Below the pieces are notes generated by a model that ran no database searches, had not been told where the DNA came from, and was given only the letters and a program-made list of their open reading frames with translations. Shown here in pieces: positions 5,637 to 13,157 of a stretch of DNA of 13,549 nt. Origin of the DNA: Chloroflexota bacterium. Lineage in GTDB: Bacteria > Chloroflexota > Limnocylindria > P2-11E. The translations under genes were made by a program, and so were the position numbers. The stretch covers positions 1 through 13,549 of the forward strand of contig VBGS01000011.1 in the NCBI GenBank assembly GCA_005889445.1. Reading direction: 5' to 3'. Every line of letters starts with the position of its first letter. The stretch's first letter is position 1.

Positions 5637-7654
5637 AGCGCGCCAAAGGACGTCCCGTCCTCGAGGCGCTCGCCCGCGCCGACGTCGACGCGCGCAAGAC
5701 CCGCGCGCGCCGTGGGCAGCCGGCGGCGATCGACGAGCAGGAGATCGTGCGCGCGCTGGAACGCGCGGAGCTCATGCTTCACTACCAGCCGATCGTCGAC
5801 ATGCGGAGCGGCGAATGCCGCCGCTTCGAGGCGCTCCTTCGCTGGCGCCATCCGCAGCTCGGCATCCTGCTTCCCGGCGAGTTCATGCGGATCGCCGAGT
5901 CGTCCGGCCAGCTTCGGCACATCGGCGCGTGGGTCATCGACGCGGCGAAGCGCCAGTGGGCCGCGTGGAGAGCGGACGGGGAGACGTTCGGCGTCTCGGT
6001 CAACATCTCGGGACCAGAGATCGAGGGGGCGTCGACCGTTGGCGACATGCTGCAGCTCATCCGGCCGTTCGATCCAGACGCGCTGACGTTCGAGCTCACG
6101 GCCGCCACGTTCGCCGAGCATCCGCGCGTGAGCGTAGTGACGCAGCGGCTCGCCGCCGCGGGCGCGCGGATATCGCTCGACGATGTCGGCGCCGCCGACG
6201 CGCCGGGCAGGCAGCTCGCGGCCGGCCTCGACGAGCTCAAGCTGTCGCGCTCGCTCGTCGCCCGCGCCCTCACGGAGGCCTCGGCGCTCGCGGATCTGCG
6301 CGCGCTCATCGAGCTCGGCCGCGACCACCGCCTGACCGTGGTCGCTGTCGGCGTCGAGGACAAGGCGACCTACGACCTTGTGCGATCGTTCGGGTGCGAT
6401 CTCGCCCAGGGCCACTGGCTGAGTCGCCCGCTCGTCCCGGATCGCTTGGCGCCGTGGAGGCGATGGGCGGTCGGCGTCGCGTTCAGCGGCGCTCTCGCGG
6501 TCGCGGCCCACGCCGGCGCGACCAAGGCCGCCGCCGCGAGCGGCTCATCGCAGGCCGCGACGGCGCCGGGCTTCATGCCATCGATGTGCTGTCTCGACCT
6601 GCCGTACGGGCGGGGTGAGACATCGGCCAGCAAATCGCAAGAGATCCTCGAGCGGACCGGGGTCGCGCTCGTCGAACAGCAATCGGTACGCGCCACCGTG
6701 TACGCGGACGCGAGCGTGAGCGCGAGCGCTCGCGCGGAGATCGCTGCCTCCGTGGATGACGACATGGCCTCGCTCGAGAAGGAATTCGGCCGGTCGTTCG
6801 CGGTCGCGCCGAAGATCTACGTGTTCGCGACGCGCTCGGGCTTCGCGTACGCGCTGCAGAGTGTCTTCGGTGTTCGCGGGCCCGATGCGGGTCTCCTCGC
6901 GGCGGCGAACGGCGGCGTCACGCTCCCGCGGCAAGGAGTCATCGTCATCAACCTGCAGAACCTTGGGGCCGGCGGCGCCTCGACGATCGTGCGGCACGAG
7001 CTCACCCACGCGCTCGTTCACGAGCGCGTCGGCGCGGACGCCGTCCTCCCGGCATGGTTCGACGAGGGCATCGCGACGTTCGAGGAGCGCGCCCAAGCCG
7101 ACACGGACGAGAGCGCCGCGCGCGACTCATCGATCGCGCTGGCGGTGCTGGCGGACGGCCGCACGACGCTGCGAGAGCTCGACGCTCCCGCCGAGTGGGC
7201 GCAACACAATGCCCTCCTCGGGGGCCAGGGGTACACCGTCGCGGCGGAGGCAGTTCGCCTCCTGCAGGACCGCGTCGGCCGCGACGGCATGCTGCGGATG
7301 CTCGATGACATCACGGGCGGTCAGACCTTCGGGGCGGCGTATGCAGCCGAGGCGGGGGAGGCGCTCGGCGAGTTCGAGCGCGCCTTCCCGGCGCGGCTCG
7401 CCGAGGCGCACGCGGCGCCGAGCATCATGCAGTCACCGGATGGCGACGGTGTGCGCTGGACCGTCGCGAGCTTCACCCCCTCGGCCAAGGTGAACGTCAC
7501 GATCGAGGGCGTCGGGTACCGCGTGCAATTCGAGATCACCACCGACCGCTACGGCATGTATTCCGCCGTCTTCGGGAGCACCGCGCCGCACGGCGAATAT
7601 ACGGTCCGCGCGAGCGGCTCAACAGGCCAGGCGGTCGCCGTTCTCCGCACGTAG
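5633..7654 (+). CDS. EAL domain - transmembrane helix - gluzincin-type peptidase fusion
   Basis: A 673-residue protein with an unusual build. Residues 35-270 are an EAL domain: E66-A67-L68 followed by LRWRHP, N124, E154, D183-D184, K203 and Q259. The AEGVE-type motif reads AVGVE (V239 in place of E), DDFG reads DDVG, and the usual Asp after LKI is S205. It is thus probably a weak or inactive phosphodiesterase and may serve as a c-di-GMP receptor. W275-R276-R277 precedes a hydrophobic stretch (278-296) that fits one membrane helix with the EAL domain inside. The outer part has H455-E-x-x-H459 and, 19 residues later, E478 in WFDEGIA, the zinc site of the peptidase MA-like gluzincins. Residues 595-673 look like a beta-rich, Ig-like end domain. 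The GTG at 5633 overlaps the HD-GYP stop by 4 bases. The substrate is unknown. Confidence 0.87.
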   Translation: MKRAKGRPVLEALARADVDARKTRARRGQPAAIDEQEIVRALERAELMLHYQPIVDMRSGECRRFEALLRWRHPQLGILLPGEFMRIAESSGQLRHIGAWVIDAAKRQWAAWRADGETFGVSVNISGPEIEGASTVGDMLQLIRPFDPDALTFELTAATFAEHPRVSVVTQRLAAAGARISLDDVGAADAPGRQLAAGLDELKLSRSLVARALTEASALADLRALIELGRDHRLTVVAVGVEDKATYDLVRSFGCDLAQGHWLSRPLVPDRLAPWRRWAVGVAFSGALAVAAHAGATKAAAASGSSQAATAPGFMPSMCCLDLPYGRGETSASKSQEILERTGVALVEQQSVRATVYADASVSASARAEIAASVDDDMASLEKEFGRSFAVAPKIYVFATRSGFAYALQSVFGVRGPDAGLLAAANGGVTLPRQGVIVINLQNLGAGGASTIVRHELTHALVHERVGADAVLPAWFDEGIATFEERAQADTDESAARDSSIALAVLADGRTTLRELDAPAEWAQHNALLGGQGYTVAAEAVRLLQDRVGRDGMLRMLDDITGGQTFGAAYAAEAGEALGEFERAFPARLAEAHAAPSIMQSPDGDGVRWTVASFTPSAKVNVTIEGVGYRVQFEITTDRYGMYSAVFGSTAPHGEYTVRASGSTGQAVAVLRT

Positions 7655-7673
7655 CGACGGCGACCGCCCGTCG
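7655..7673. terminator. Possible bidirectional hairpin between convergent genes
   Basis: CGACGG (7655-7660) and CCGTCG (7668-7673) form a 6-bp perfect stem with a 7-base loop, exactly in the 23-base gap between the stops of the EAL-peptidase gene and the convergent lipoprotein gene. There is no T-run on either side, so it is at best a weak intrinsic terminator. The location is the main support. Confidence 0.3.
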
Positions 7674-7677
7674 TTCG

Positions 7678-8139
7678 CTACTGGATCTGGATCACGCTCC
7701 AGACCGCGCCGAAGCCGGTGCTGCCCTGACCGTTGGTCATCCCCGCGGCCGTGTCACGAAGATAGAAGTAAAGCGGATGCGCGTTGAATGTCACCTGCAA
7801 GGTCCCGTCCTTGCGCGCGCTCGTCCCGAACTTACCCGTCGTGACGCCTTCTCCCGCGAGGGCCTTCGCGGTCGTGGTGAGCGGCGGCCAGAACGTCGCG
7901 CACTGGTCGTAGCACTGGCTGTTCTCGTCCGTGTCCTTCGCCCACGTGTAGAGGGTCTTTCCCGTCGCGATGTCGACGAGGATCTTGCCAAGCGCCGCAT
8001 CAGTCGCGACCTTCGCGACGATCGTCGGCGCTGGCGTGGGCGACGCTGCCACGGTCGGACTCGGGCTAGGCGCGGCGGCGGGGCCACCACACGCGGCGAC
8101 GAGCAATGTGGTGGCGAGGGTCGCACTGACCAAGCGCAT
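7678..8139 (-). CDS. Secreted lipoprotein of the COG4315 type
   Basis: A 153-residue lipoprotein. The signal peptide ends in the lipobox LVAAC with C17 as the lipidated residue, followed by a Pro/Ala/Ser/Thr-rich linker (18-42) typical of surface lipoproteins. The folded part contains ILVDIATGKTLYTWAKD, then C76 and C80 (in CYDQCATFWPPL), and near the end FNAHPLYFYLRD. This matches the short repeat family of 'secreted repeat of unknown function' lipoproteins. Its role is not known. The frame is open further upstream, but the ATG at 8139 is set by GGAGG 6 bases before it (plus-strand CCTCC at 8146-8150) and by the signal peptide. It is convergent with the EAL-peptidase gene and divergent from the next VOC gene, so it is a single-gene unit. 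Confidence 0.85.
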   Translation of the reverse strand: MRLVSATLATTLLVAACGGPAAAPSPSPTVAASPTPAPTIVAKVATDAALGKILVDIATGKTLYTWAKDTDENSQCYDQCATFWPPLTTTAKALAGEGVTTGKFGTSARKDGTLQVTFNAHPLYFYLRDTAAGMTNGQGSTGFGAVWSVIQIQ

Positions 8140-8273
8140 CTGATTCCTCCGCGAATCGAGTTGTGTCTGCGCTACGGATGACGGACGCGTGCGGATGACC
8201 GTCGCCGATGCACGATTCTCTAACGCGCGGGTTACGGATGGGGGTGCCCTTCGGATCACGTAACCTTCCGGTC

Positions 8274-8666
8274 ATGCCGGTGCTCGCCGCGATCGGGATC
8301 GTCACCGCGGACATGGCCGAGTCCATCCGCTTCTACCGGCTTCTGGGCGTGAACGTTCCCGAGCCGGAGGGTGATCACCTCGACGCGACGCTTCCCAGCG
8401 GCATCCGGCTGATGTGGGACACCCAAGATCTGATCCGCCAGCTCGATCCCGACTGGGTCCCGCCGGTCGGACACCGCATGGGCCTCGCGTTCGAGTGCGC
8501 GAGCCCTGCTGAGGTCGACGCTGCGCACCGGCGGCTTGTCGATGCGGGCTTCGCCTCGAAGAAGGAGCCATGGGACGCGTTCTGGGGACAGCGCTACGCG
8601 CAGCTCGTCGATCCCGACGACAACGTCGTTGACCTCTTCGCGCAGCTTCCGACCGCGACGTCGTAG
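8274..8666 (+). CDS. VOC (glyoxalase-like) superfamily protein
   Basis: A 130-residue VOC module starting MPVLAAIGIVTADMAESIRF, with the second half beginning MGLAFECASPAEVDAAHRRL and ending AQLVDPDDNVVDLFAQ, the family's usual last strand. The substrate is unknown. The frame is open from 8208 and offers earlier starts at 8208 and 8238. I chose ATG 8274 because the first beta strand of the fold begins there and the upstream residues look like untranslated leader. No strong ribosome binding site is seen. It is not closely similar to the VOC protein at 2847-3254. Only 21 bases separate its stop from the convergent LysR gene. Confidence 0.82.
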   Translation: MPVLAAIGIVTADMAESIRFYRLLGVNVPEPEGDHLDATLPSGIRLMWDTQDLIRQLDPDWVPPVGHRMGLAFECASPAEVDAAHRRLVDAGFASKKEPWDAFWGQRYAQLVDPDDNVVDLFAQLPTATS

Positions 8667-8687
8667 GGAAGGCGTCGCGAGATCCGT

Positions 8688-9620
8688 TTAGTCCGCGAGG
8701 ACCTGTAGACCAGGTGGGCGCGAGCGAAGCCAATCGCGCCCGCGAAGAAGACCGCGCACCGCGTCGACGAACTCCCGACCCGCCCGCGACAGGCGCCGAT
8801 CTCGCCGGTTCGCGAACCCGATCGTCCGGGTGATCGGTTCCACCAGACGAACGGCGCGAAGCGCTCCGCCGGGATCGATCACCAGGCTCGGCACGACCGC
8901 GACGCCCAGGCCCGCCGCCGTGAGACGCAGCACCCCGTCCATCTCCGCTCCCTCGAGCGCGAACGACGGCTCGAACCCGGCGCGCCGGCATGCCGCGAGG
9001 GTGGCCGCACGGAGGTCGTAGCCGTCCCGGAACATGACCAGCGGCGCTCCCCTCAGGTCGCCGATCGAGACGGTCTTTCGCGCCGCGAATGGGTGCGTCT
9101 GCGGCACCGCGACGACGAGCTCCTCGCGCAGCAGGGGGGTGGTCTCGAGCATCTCGTGGCGGAGCGGCAGGATGACGAGCGCGATGTCGAGCACGCCCTG
9201 CTCGAGCTCCAGGACGAGATCGCGCGAACCGGCCTCGTGAAGGACGAGGTCGATCGCGGGGAAGCTCTGATGGAAGCGGGTCAGCGCCGGCGGAAGGACC
9301 GTCGTGGTGAGCGACGGCGTCGCGCCGACGGCGAGCCGCCCGCGGCGCAGATCGGCGAGCTCACGGACCTCGAGCGACGCGCCGTCGACATCAGCGAGCA
9401 CGCGCCGCGCCCAGGGGAGGAGCACTTCGCCCGCGGCGGTGAGCGCGATGTTGCCCTTCATCCGGTGGAAGAGCGGCGTTCCGAGCTCCTCCTCGAGCAC
9501 GCGGATCGCCCGCGAGACCGACGGCTGCGCGATGCGCAGGTCGCGGGCGGCTCTGGTGAAGTGGCGCCGCTCGGCGACCGTCACGAAGTACCGGAGCTGA
9601 TGGAGCTCCACGTCGGCCAT
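8688..9620 (-). CDS. LysR-family transcriptional regulator divergent from sdh
   Basis: A 310-residue LysR-type regulator. The winged helix-turn-helix is at the N-terminus (FTRAARDLRIAQPSVSRAIR at 21-40, then LEEELGTPLFHR), followed by a linker helix and a two-lobed effector domain from about 93 to 295, beginning RRGRLAVGATPSL. It reads away from sdhC with 72 bases between the two starts, the classic LysR arrangement in which the protein controls both its own gene and the divergent operon. The effector is unknown; a C4-dicarboxylate or other central metabolite would fit, but this is inference. The ATG at 9620 lies inside a perfect dyad (9619-9633). No Shine-Dalgarno sequence is visible, so the mRNA may be leaderless or start very close. 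Confidence 0.93.
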   Translation of the reverse strand: MADVELHQLRYFVTVAERRHFTRAARDLRIAQPSVSRAIRVLEEELGTPLFHRMKGNIALTAAGEVLLPWARRVLADVDGASLEVRELADLRRGRLAVGATPSLTTTVLPPALTRFHQSFPAIDLVLHEAGSRDLVLELEQGVLDIALVILPLRHEMLETTPLLREELVVAVPQTHPFAARKTVSIGDLRGAPLVMFRDGYDLRAATLAACRRAGFEPSFALEGAEMDGVLRLTAAGLGVAVVPSLVIDPGGALRAVRLVEPITRTIGFANRRDRRLSRAGREFVDAVRGLLRGRDWLRSRPPGLQVLAD

Positions 9621-9633
9621 AGCGTAGCGCTAT
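9619..9633. promoter_or_regulatory. T-N11-A dyad, likely LysR operator
   Basis: The sequence ATAGCGTAGCGCTAT is a perfect 6-3-6 inverted repeat that contains the T-N11-A core of LysR-type binding boxes (T9620 to A9632). It overlaps the first two bases of the LysR start codon and lies about 60 bases upstream of sdhC. A further AGCGCT at 9641-9646, 9 bases beyond the AGCGCT at 9626-9631, may be a second half site. Binding here would repress the regulator's own gene and could activate sdhC. Confidence 0.6.
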
Positions 9634-9692
9634 CACGATGAGCGCTTTCAGAACTTTGCGTTCTCGCTGCCGACCGCCCACCATCCAAAGCG

Positions 9693-10367
9693 GTGTCCAC
9701 CATCGCGGCGGGCGTCCGCCATCGGCCGCAGGAACGGAAAGATCTGTGGTGGCTCGAGCCCACGGTCATCGTCGTCGTGCTCGGGACGTTCGTCCTGTAC
9801 TCGATGTACGCCGGGCTCGCGAACGCGAACTACTTCTTCGAGCCCTACCTCTCGCCGCTGTACTCGCCGTGCCTCACGGCGAACTGCGTCCACCCGACCC
9901 TTCCGCTCATCGGCTCGTACTGGAACCTCTCGCCCGCGATCCTCATCGTCGCGTTCCCGCTCGCGTTCCGCGTGACCTGCTACTACTACCGCCGGTCGTA
10001 TTACCGCGCGTTCTTCTGGTCGCCTCCGGCCCTGCTCATCTTCCTGTGGTGGGACGTGATCCTCGCTTTCAATTTCGGCGGACGCTTCGGGATCGGGCTC
10101 GGGACCGTGCTGATGCTCGCGAACGTCATCCTGCTCTCGGGCTACTCCGCGAGCTGCCATTCGCTGCGCTATCTCGTCGGCGGCTACCTCGACAGCTTCC
10201 ACGGCAAGTCGCTCCGCTATCGCCTCTGGAGCTGGGCCAACTGGCTGAACGCGCGACACGCGCGCTGGGCGTGGGCGAGCCTGATCGTCGTCGGCCTCAC
10301 GGACCTTTACATCCGCCTTCTCTCGATGGGCGTGCTGAGCGACCCGCGCTGGGTTCCCGGCACATGA
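9693..10367 (+). CDS. sdhC: Succinate dehydrogenase membrane anchor, Sdh1-like
   Basis: A 224-residue integral membrane subunit that anchors SdhAB and passes electrons to quinone. It matches the actinobacterial Sdh1-type anchor as I recall it: LYSPCLTANCVHP, LSPAILIVAFPLAFRVTCYY, RAFFWSPP, SGYSASCHSLRYLVGG and LYIRLLSMG. About five helices are visible (roughly 21-42, 77-98, 109-128, 134-155, 192-213). Compared with my memory of actinobacterial homologues, a stretch of some 35 residues after WSPP, which carries a conserved LQN-HRYF segment, is missing here. Histidines remain at 67, 156, 170 and 189. The GTG at 9693 is the first start and has only a weak AAAG upstream. The stop overlaps the sdhA start (ATGA). 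Likely controlled by the divergent LysR. Confidence 0.85.
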   Translation: MSTIAAGVRHRPQERKDLWWLEPTVIVVVLGTFVLYSMYAGLANANYFFEPYLSPLYSPCLTANCVHPTLPLIGSYWNLSPAILIVAFPLAFRVTCYYYRRSYYRAFFWSPPALLIFLWWDVILAFNFGGRFGIGLGTVLMLANVILLSGYSASCHSLRYLVGGYLDSFHGKSLRYRLWSWANWLNARHARWAWASLIVVGLTDLYIRLLSMGVLSDPRWVPGT

Positions 10368-12199
10368 ACGACATGGAGCGCCACGAGTACGACGTCGTTG
10401 TCATCGGCGCTGGAGGCGCGGGGCTGCGCGCGGCGATCGAGGCCAACGCGCTCGGGGCGAAGACCGCGATCGTGTGCAAGTCGCTGCTCGGGAAGGCCCA
10501 TACGGTCATGGCCGAGGGCGGGATCGCCGCGGCGCTCGCGAACGTGTGGAAGGAGGACAACTGGCGAGTCCACTTCCGCGACACCATGCGCGGCGGGAAG
10601 CTGCTCAACAACTGGCGCATGGCGCAGCTCCACGCGCAGGAGGCGCCCGATCGCGTGCTCGAGCTCGAGGAGTGGGGCGCGCTCTTCGACCGCACCAAGG
10701 ACGGTCTGATCCTGCAGCGCGACTTCGGCGGCCACCGCTACGCCCGGCTGGCGCACGTCGGCGACCGCACCGGCCTCGAGATGATTCGCACCCTGCAGAA
10801 CCACGCGGTCGCGAGCGGCATCGACGTCTTCATGGAATGCACGCTGAGGCACCTGCTCACCGATGGCGGCCGGGTCGTCGGCGCGGTCGGCTACTGGCGC
10901 GACAGCGGAAGGCTCATCGCGTTCGGCGCGGGCGCGGTCGTCCTCGCGACGGGCGGCGTCGGAAAGGCGTGGCGGATCACCTCGAACTCATGGGAGTACA
11001 CCGGCGACGGCATCGCGATGGCCCTCGAGGCCGGCGCGGATCTGATCGACATGGAGATGACCCAGTTCCATCCGACCGGCATGGTGTGGCCGCCGTCGGT
11101 GCGCGGGCTTCTCGTCACCGAAGGTGTGCGCGGCGACGGAGGAACGCTCAAGAACAGCAAGGGCGAGCGCTTCATGTTCAAGTACATCCCCGATTTCTTC
11201 CGCGCCGACACCGCCGACACGGAGGAAGAGGCGGACCGCTGGTACGAAGACAAGCGCAACAACCGACGCACGCCCGACCTGTTGCCACGCGACGAGGTTG
11301 CGCGCGCGATCAACTCCGAGGTCAAGGCGGGGCGGGGGACCGAGCACGGCGGCGTGATCCTGGACATCGCGTCGCGGCGTCCCGCCGATTACATCAAGCG
11401 GCGGCTTCCATCGATGTACCACCAGTTCAAGGAGCTCGCGGACGTCGACATCACCAAAGAGGCGATGGAGATCGGACCGACGCTCCACTACATCATGGGC
11501 GGGATCCGCGTCGACGCGGACACCGAGCAGACCACGGTCCCCGGGCTCTACGCGGCCGGCGAAGTCGCCGCCGGAATGCACGGCGCGAACCGCCTCGGCG
11601 GAAACTCGCTCTCCGATCTGCTGGTGTTCGGTCGGCGCGCGGGCGCATCTGCTGCGGAGTACGCAAAGCGCGGCGCGACGCCGCGCATCGACGGGACACA
11701 GCTCGGCCAATTCGCCGATCGCATCGCGGAGCCGTTCCAGCGTTCTGGCAACGAGAACCCCTACGCGGTGCACTCGGCTCTGCAGGACACCATGCAGGAG
11801 CTCGTGGGGATCATCCGCACGAGGTCCGAGCTCGAGGAAGCCCTCGTGCGTGTCGAGCGCCTGCGCGCGCGCGCCGCGCGCGTGCGCGTGACGGGAACGC
11901 GCCGCTACAACCCGGGGTGGCACCTCGCGCTCGACCTCGAGAACCTCATCGGCGTGTCCGAGGCGGTCACCCGCAGCGCGCTCCTCCGCGAGGAGAGCCG
12001 CGGCGGCCACACCCGTGAGGACTTTCCCAAGCCCGACCCGCGGTGGGGCGCGCAGAACGTCGTCGCCCGCAAACGCGACGGCCGTCTCGAGCTGGTGACC
12101 GAGCCAATCCCGACGGCTCCGGATGAGCTCCAGCGCCTGATCGGCGATGACAAGCCGAGCGGCGAAGTCGCCGTCGCGGCCGCCGGAGGTGCGGAGTGA
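10364..12199 (+). CDS. sdhA: Succinate dehydrogenase flavoprotein subunit
   Basis: A 611-residue flavoprotein that oxidises succinate to fumarate on the cytoplasmic face. The FAD Rossmann motif GAGGAG is at 15-20. H46, in KAHTVMAEGGI, is the site of covalent FAD attachment; the usual AQGG reads AEGG, as I recall for actinobacterial Sdh1. Active-site segments are all present: QFHPTG, EGVRGDGG with the catalytic Arg, LHYIMGG, and GANRLGGNSLSDLLVFG. The C-terminal domain contains GTRRYNPGWHLALDLENL. The ATG at 10364 overlaps the sdhC stop by 4 bases; the frame stays open much further upstream, but that part is antisense or out of frame to sdhC and is not coding. The stop overlaps the sdhB GTG. 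An alternative role as fumarate reductase cannot be excluded from sequence alone. Confidence 0.96.
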   Translation: MNDMERHEYDVVVIGAGGAGLRAAIEANALGAKTAIVCKSLLGKAHTVMAEGGIAAALANVWKEDNWRVHFRDTMRGGKLLNNWRMAQLHAQEAPDRVLELEEWGALFDRTKDGLILQRDFGGHRYARLAHVGDRTGLEMIRTLQNHAVASGIDVFMECTLRHLLTDGGRVVGAVGYWRDSGRLIAFGAGAVVLATGGVGKAWRITSNSWEYTGDGIAMALEAGADLIDMEMTQFHPTGMVWPPSVRGLLVTEGVRGDGGTLKNSKGERFMFKYIPDFFRADTADTEEEADRWYEDKRNNRRTPDLLPRDEVARAINSEVKAGRGTEHGGVILDIASRRPADYIKRRLPSMYHQFKELADVDITKEAMEIGPTLHYIMGGIRVDADTEQTTVPGLYAAGEVAAGMHGANRLGGNSLSDLLVFGRRAGASAAEYAKRGATPRIDGTQLGQFADRIAEPFQRSGNENPYAVHSALQDTMQELVGIIRTRSELEEALVRVERLRARAARVRVTGTRRYNPGWHLALDLENLIGVSEAVTRSALLREESRGGHTREDFPKPDPRWGAQNVVARKRDGRLELVTEPIPTAPDELQRLIGDDKPSGEVAVAAAGGAE

Positions 12200-12981
12200 C
12201 CGAGGTCGCGATGAAGGTCTGGCGGGGCGATGCGAACGGTGGGGAGTTCGTCGAGTTCCGCGTCCCGTCCGATCCGGGCATGGTCGTGCTCGACGTCGTG
12301 CACCGGATCCAGGCCATGCATGCGCCCGACCTCGCCGTGCGCTGGAACTGCAAGGCTGGCAAGTGCGGTTCGTGCAGCGCGGAGATCAACGGCCATCCGA
12401 AGCTCATGTGCATGACGCGGATGAACGAGTTCGCAGAGGGCGCCGAGATCACGGTCTCGCCGGTGAAGACGTTCCCCGTGATCAAGGACCTGGTCACCGA
12501 CGTCTCGTTCAACTACGAGAAGGCGAAGACCATCCCGCCGTTCAAGCCCAAGCCGAAGGAAGCGGACGGCACGCGCCGCATGTACCAGGAGGACGTCGAC
12601 CGCGTCCAGGAATTCCACAAGTGCATCGAATGCTTTCTCTGCCAGGATGTGTGCCACGTCATCCGCGATCACGACGAGAACAAAGCCTCGTTCTCAGGCC
12701 CGCGGTTCTTCGTGCGTCTCGCCGCGCTGGAGATGCATCCGCTCGACACGAACGACCGCCTCGACCTCATCCGCGCGAAGCAGGGCCTGGGGTTCTGCAA
12801 CATCACCAAGTGCTGCACCGAGGTCTGCCCCGAAGACATCCACATCACCGACAATGCGATCATCCCGCTCAAGGAGCGCGTGGTGTCGGCGCACTACGAC
12901 CCCATCGCATGGGCGCTCCGCCGCGTTCGGGGCAAGCGCGATCAATTCGCGCCGCCGGAGGCGGAGCCGCCATCCGCCTGA
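12196..12981 (+). CDS. sdhB: Succinate dehydrogenase iron-sulfur subunit
   Basis: A 261-residue subunit that carries electrons from FAD to quinone. The plant-type ferredoxin domain has the [2Fe-2S] ligands C52, C57, C60 and C72. The C-terminal domain has C143, C146, C149 with C211 for [4Fe-4S], and C153, C201, C207 for the three-iron cluster. Spacings (149 to 153, 201 to 207 to 211) match E. coli SdhB, so the full three-cluster set is predicted. A linker of about 30 residues rich in Pro and Lys (106-125) separates the domains. The GTG at 12196 overlaps the sdhA stop and has GGAGG 6 bases upstream (12185-12189), the best ribosome binding site in this operon. Confidence 0.95.
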   Translation: MTEVAMKVWRGDANGGEFVEFRVPSDPGMVVLDVVHRIQAMHAPDLAVRWNCKAGKCGSCSAEINGHPKLMCMTRMNEFAEGAEITVSPVKTFPVIKDLVTDVSFNYEKAKTIPPFKPKPKEADGTRRMYQEDVDRVQEFHKCIECFLCQDVCHVIRDHDENKASFSGPRFFVRLAALEMHPLDTNDRLDLIRAKQGLGFCNITKCCTEVCPEDIHITDNAIIPLKERVVSAHYDPIAWALRRVRGKRDQFAPPEAEPPSA

Positions 12982-12998
12982 CGCCGCGCGCGGTCTTC

Positions 12999-13148
12999 AT
13001 GACGATCGCGGCGCTGTTCCTCACGATCCTGCTGTTCGCCGCGGTCGTCGGACCGGCGATCCAGCGCGGCGGCGTCGGCGAGCTCGTCGGCGTCGTGGCG
13101 ATCTTCCTCGCGATCCTTATCGGGGAGCGCTGGGTCCGCACCCGCTAG
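12999..13148 (+). CDS. 49-residue two-helix membrane protein after sdhB
   Basis: A short frame starting at ATG 12999, 17 bases after the sdhB stop, and coding for MTIAALFLTILLFAAVVGP, a short Gly/Gln/Arg loop, and a second hydrophobic stretch ending in ERWVRTR. It fits a helical hairpin with basic residues on the inside. The frame is open upstream, but no good start is found between the sdhB stop and this ATG. I recognise no family. Its position suggests co-transcription with sdh and perhaps a role as an extra membrane subunit, but it could be an unrelated small protein. There is no clear ribosome binding site. Confidence 0.5.
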   Translation: MTIAALFLTILLFAAVVGPAIQRGGVGELVGVVAIFLAILIGERWVRTR

Positions 13149-13157
13149 CCTCGCTCC

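Noticed and set aside
6720..6735. Perfect 16-base palindrome GCGCGAGCGCTCGCGC
   Set aside because: It lies inside the EAL-peptidase gene in a stretch coding for SASARAE. Ala/Arg/Ser codons in GC-rich DNA make such palindromes often, and no regulatory context is present.
9638..10363. Long open upstream extension of the sdhA frame
   Set aside because: It overlaps sdhC in another frame and codes for Arg/Pro-rich shadow sequence; the FAD domain begins just after ATG 10364.
11868..11890. GC-alternating run in sdhA that resembles a repeat
   Set aside because: It codes for LRARAARVRV in a normal part of the protein; composition alone explains it.
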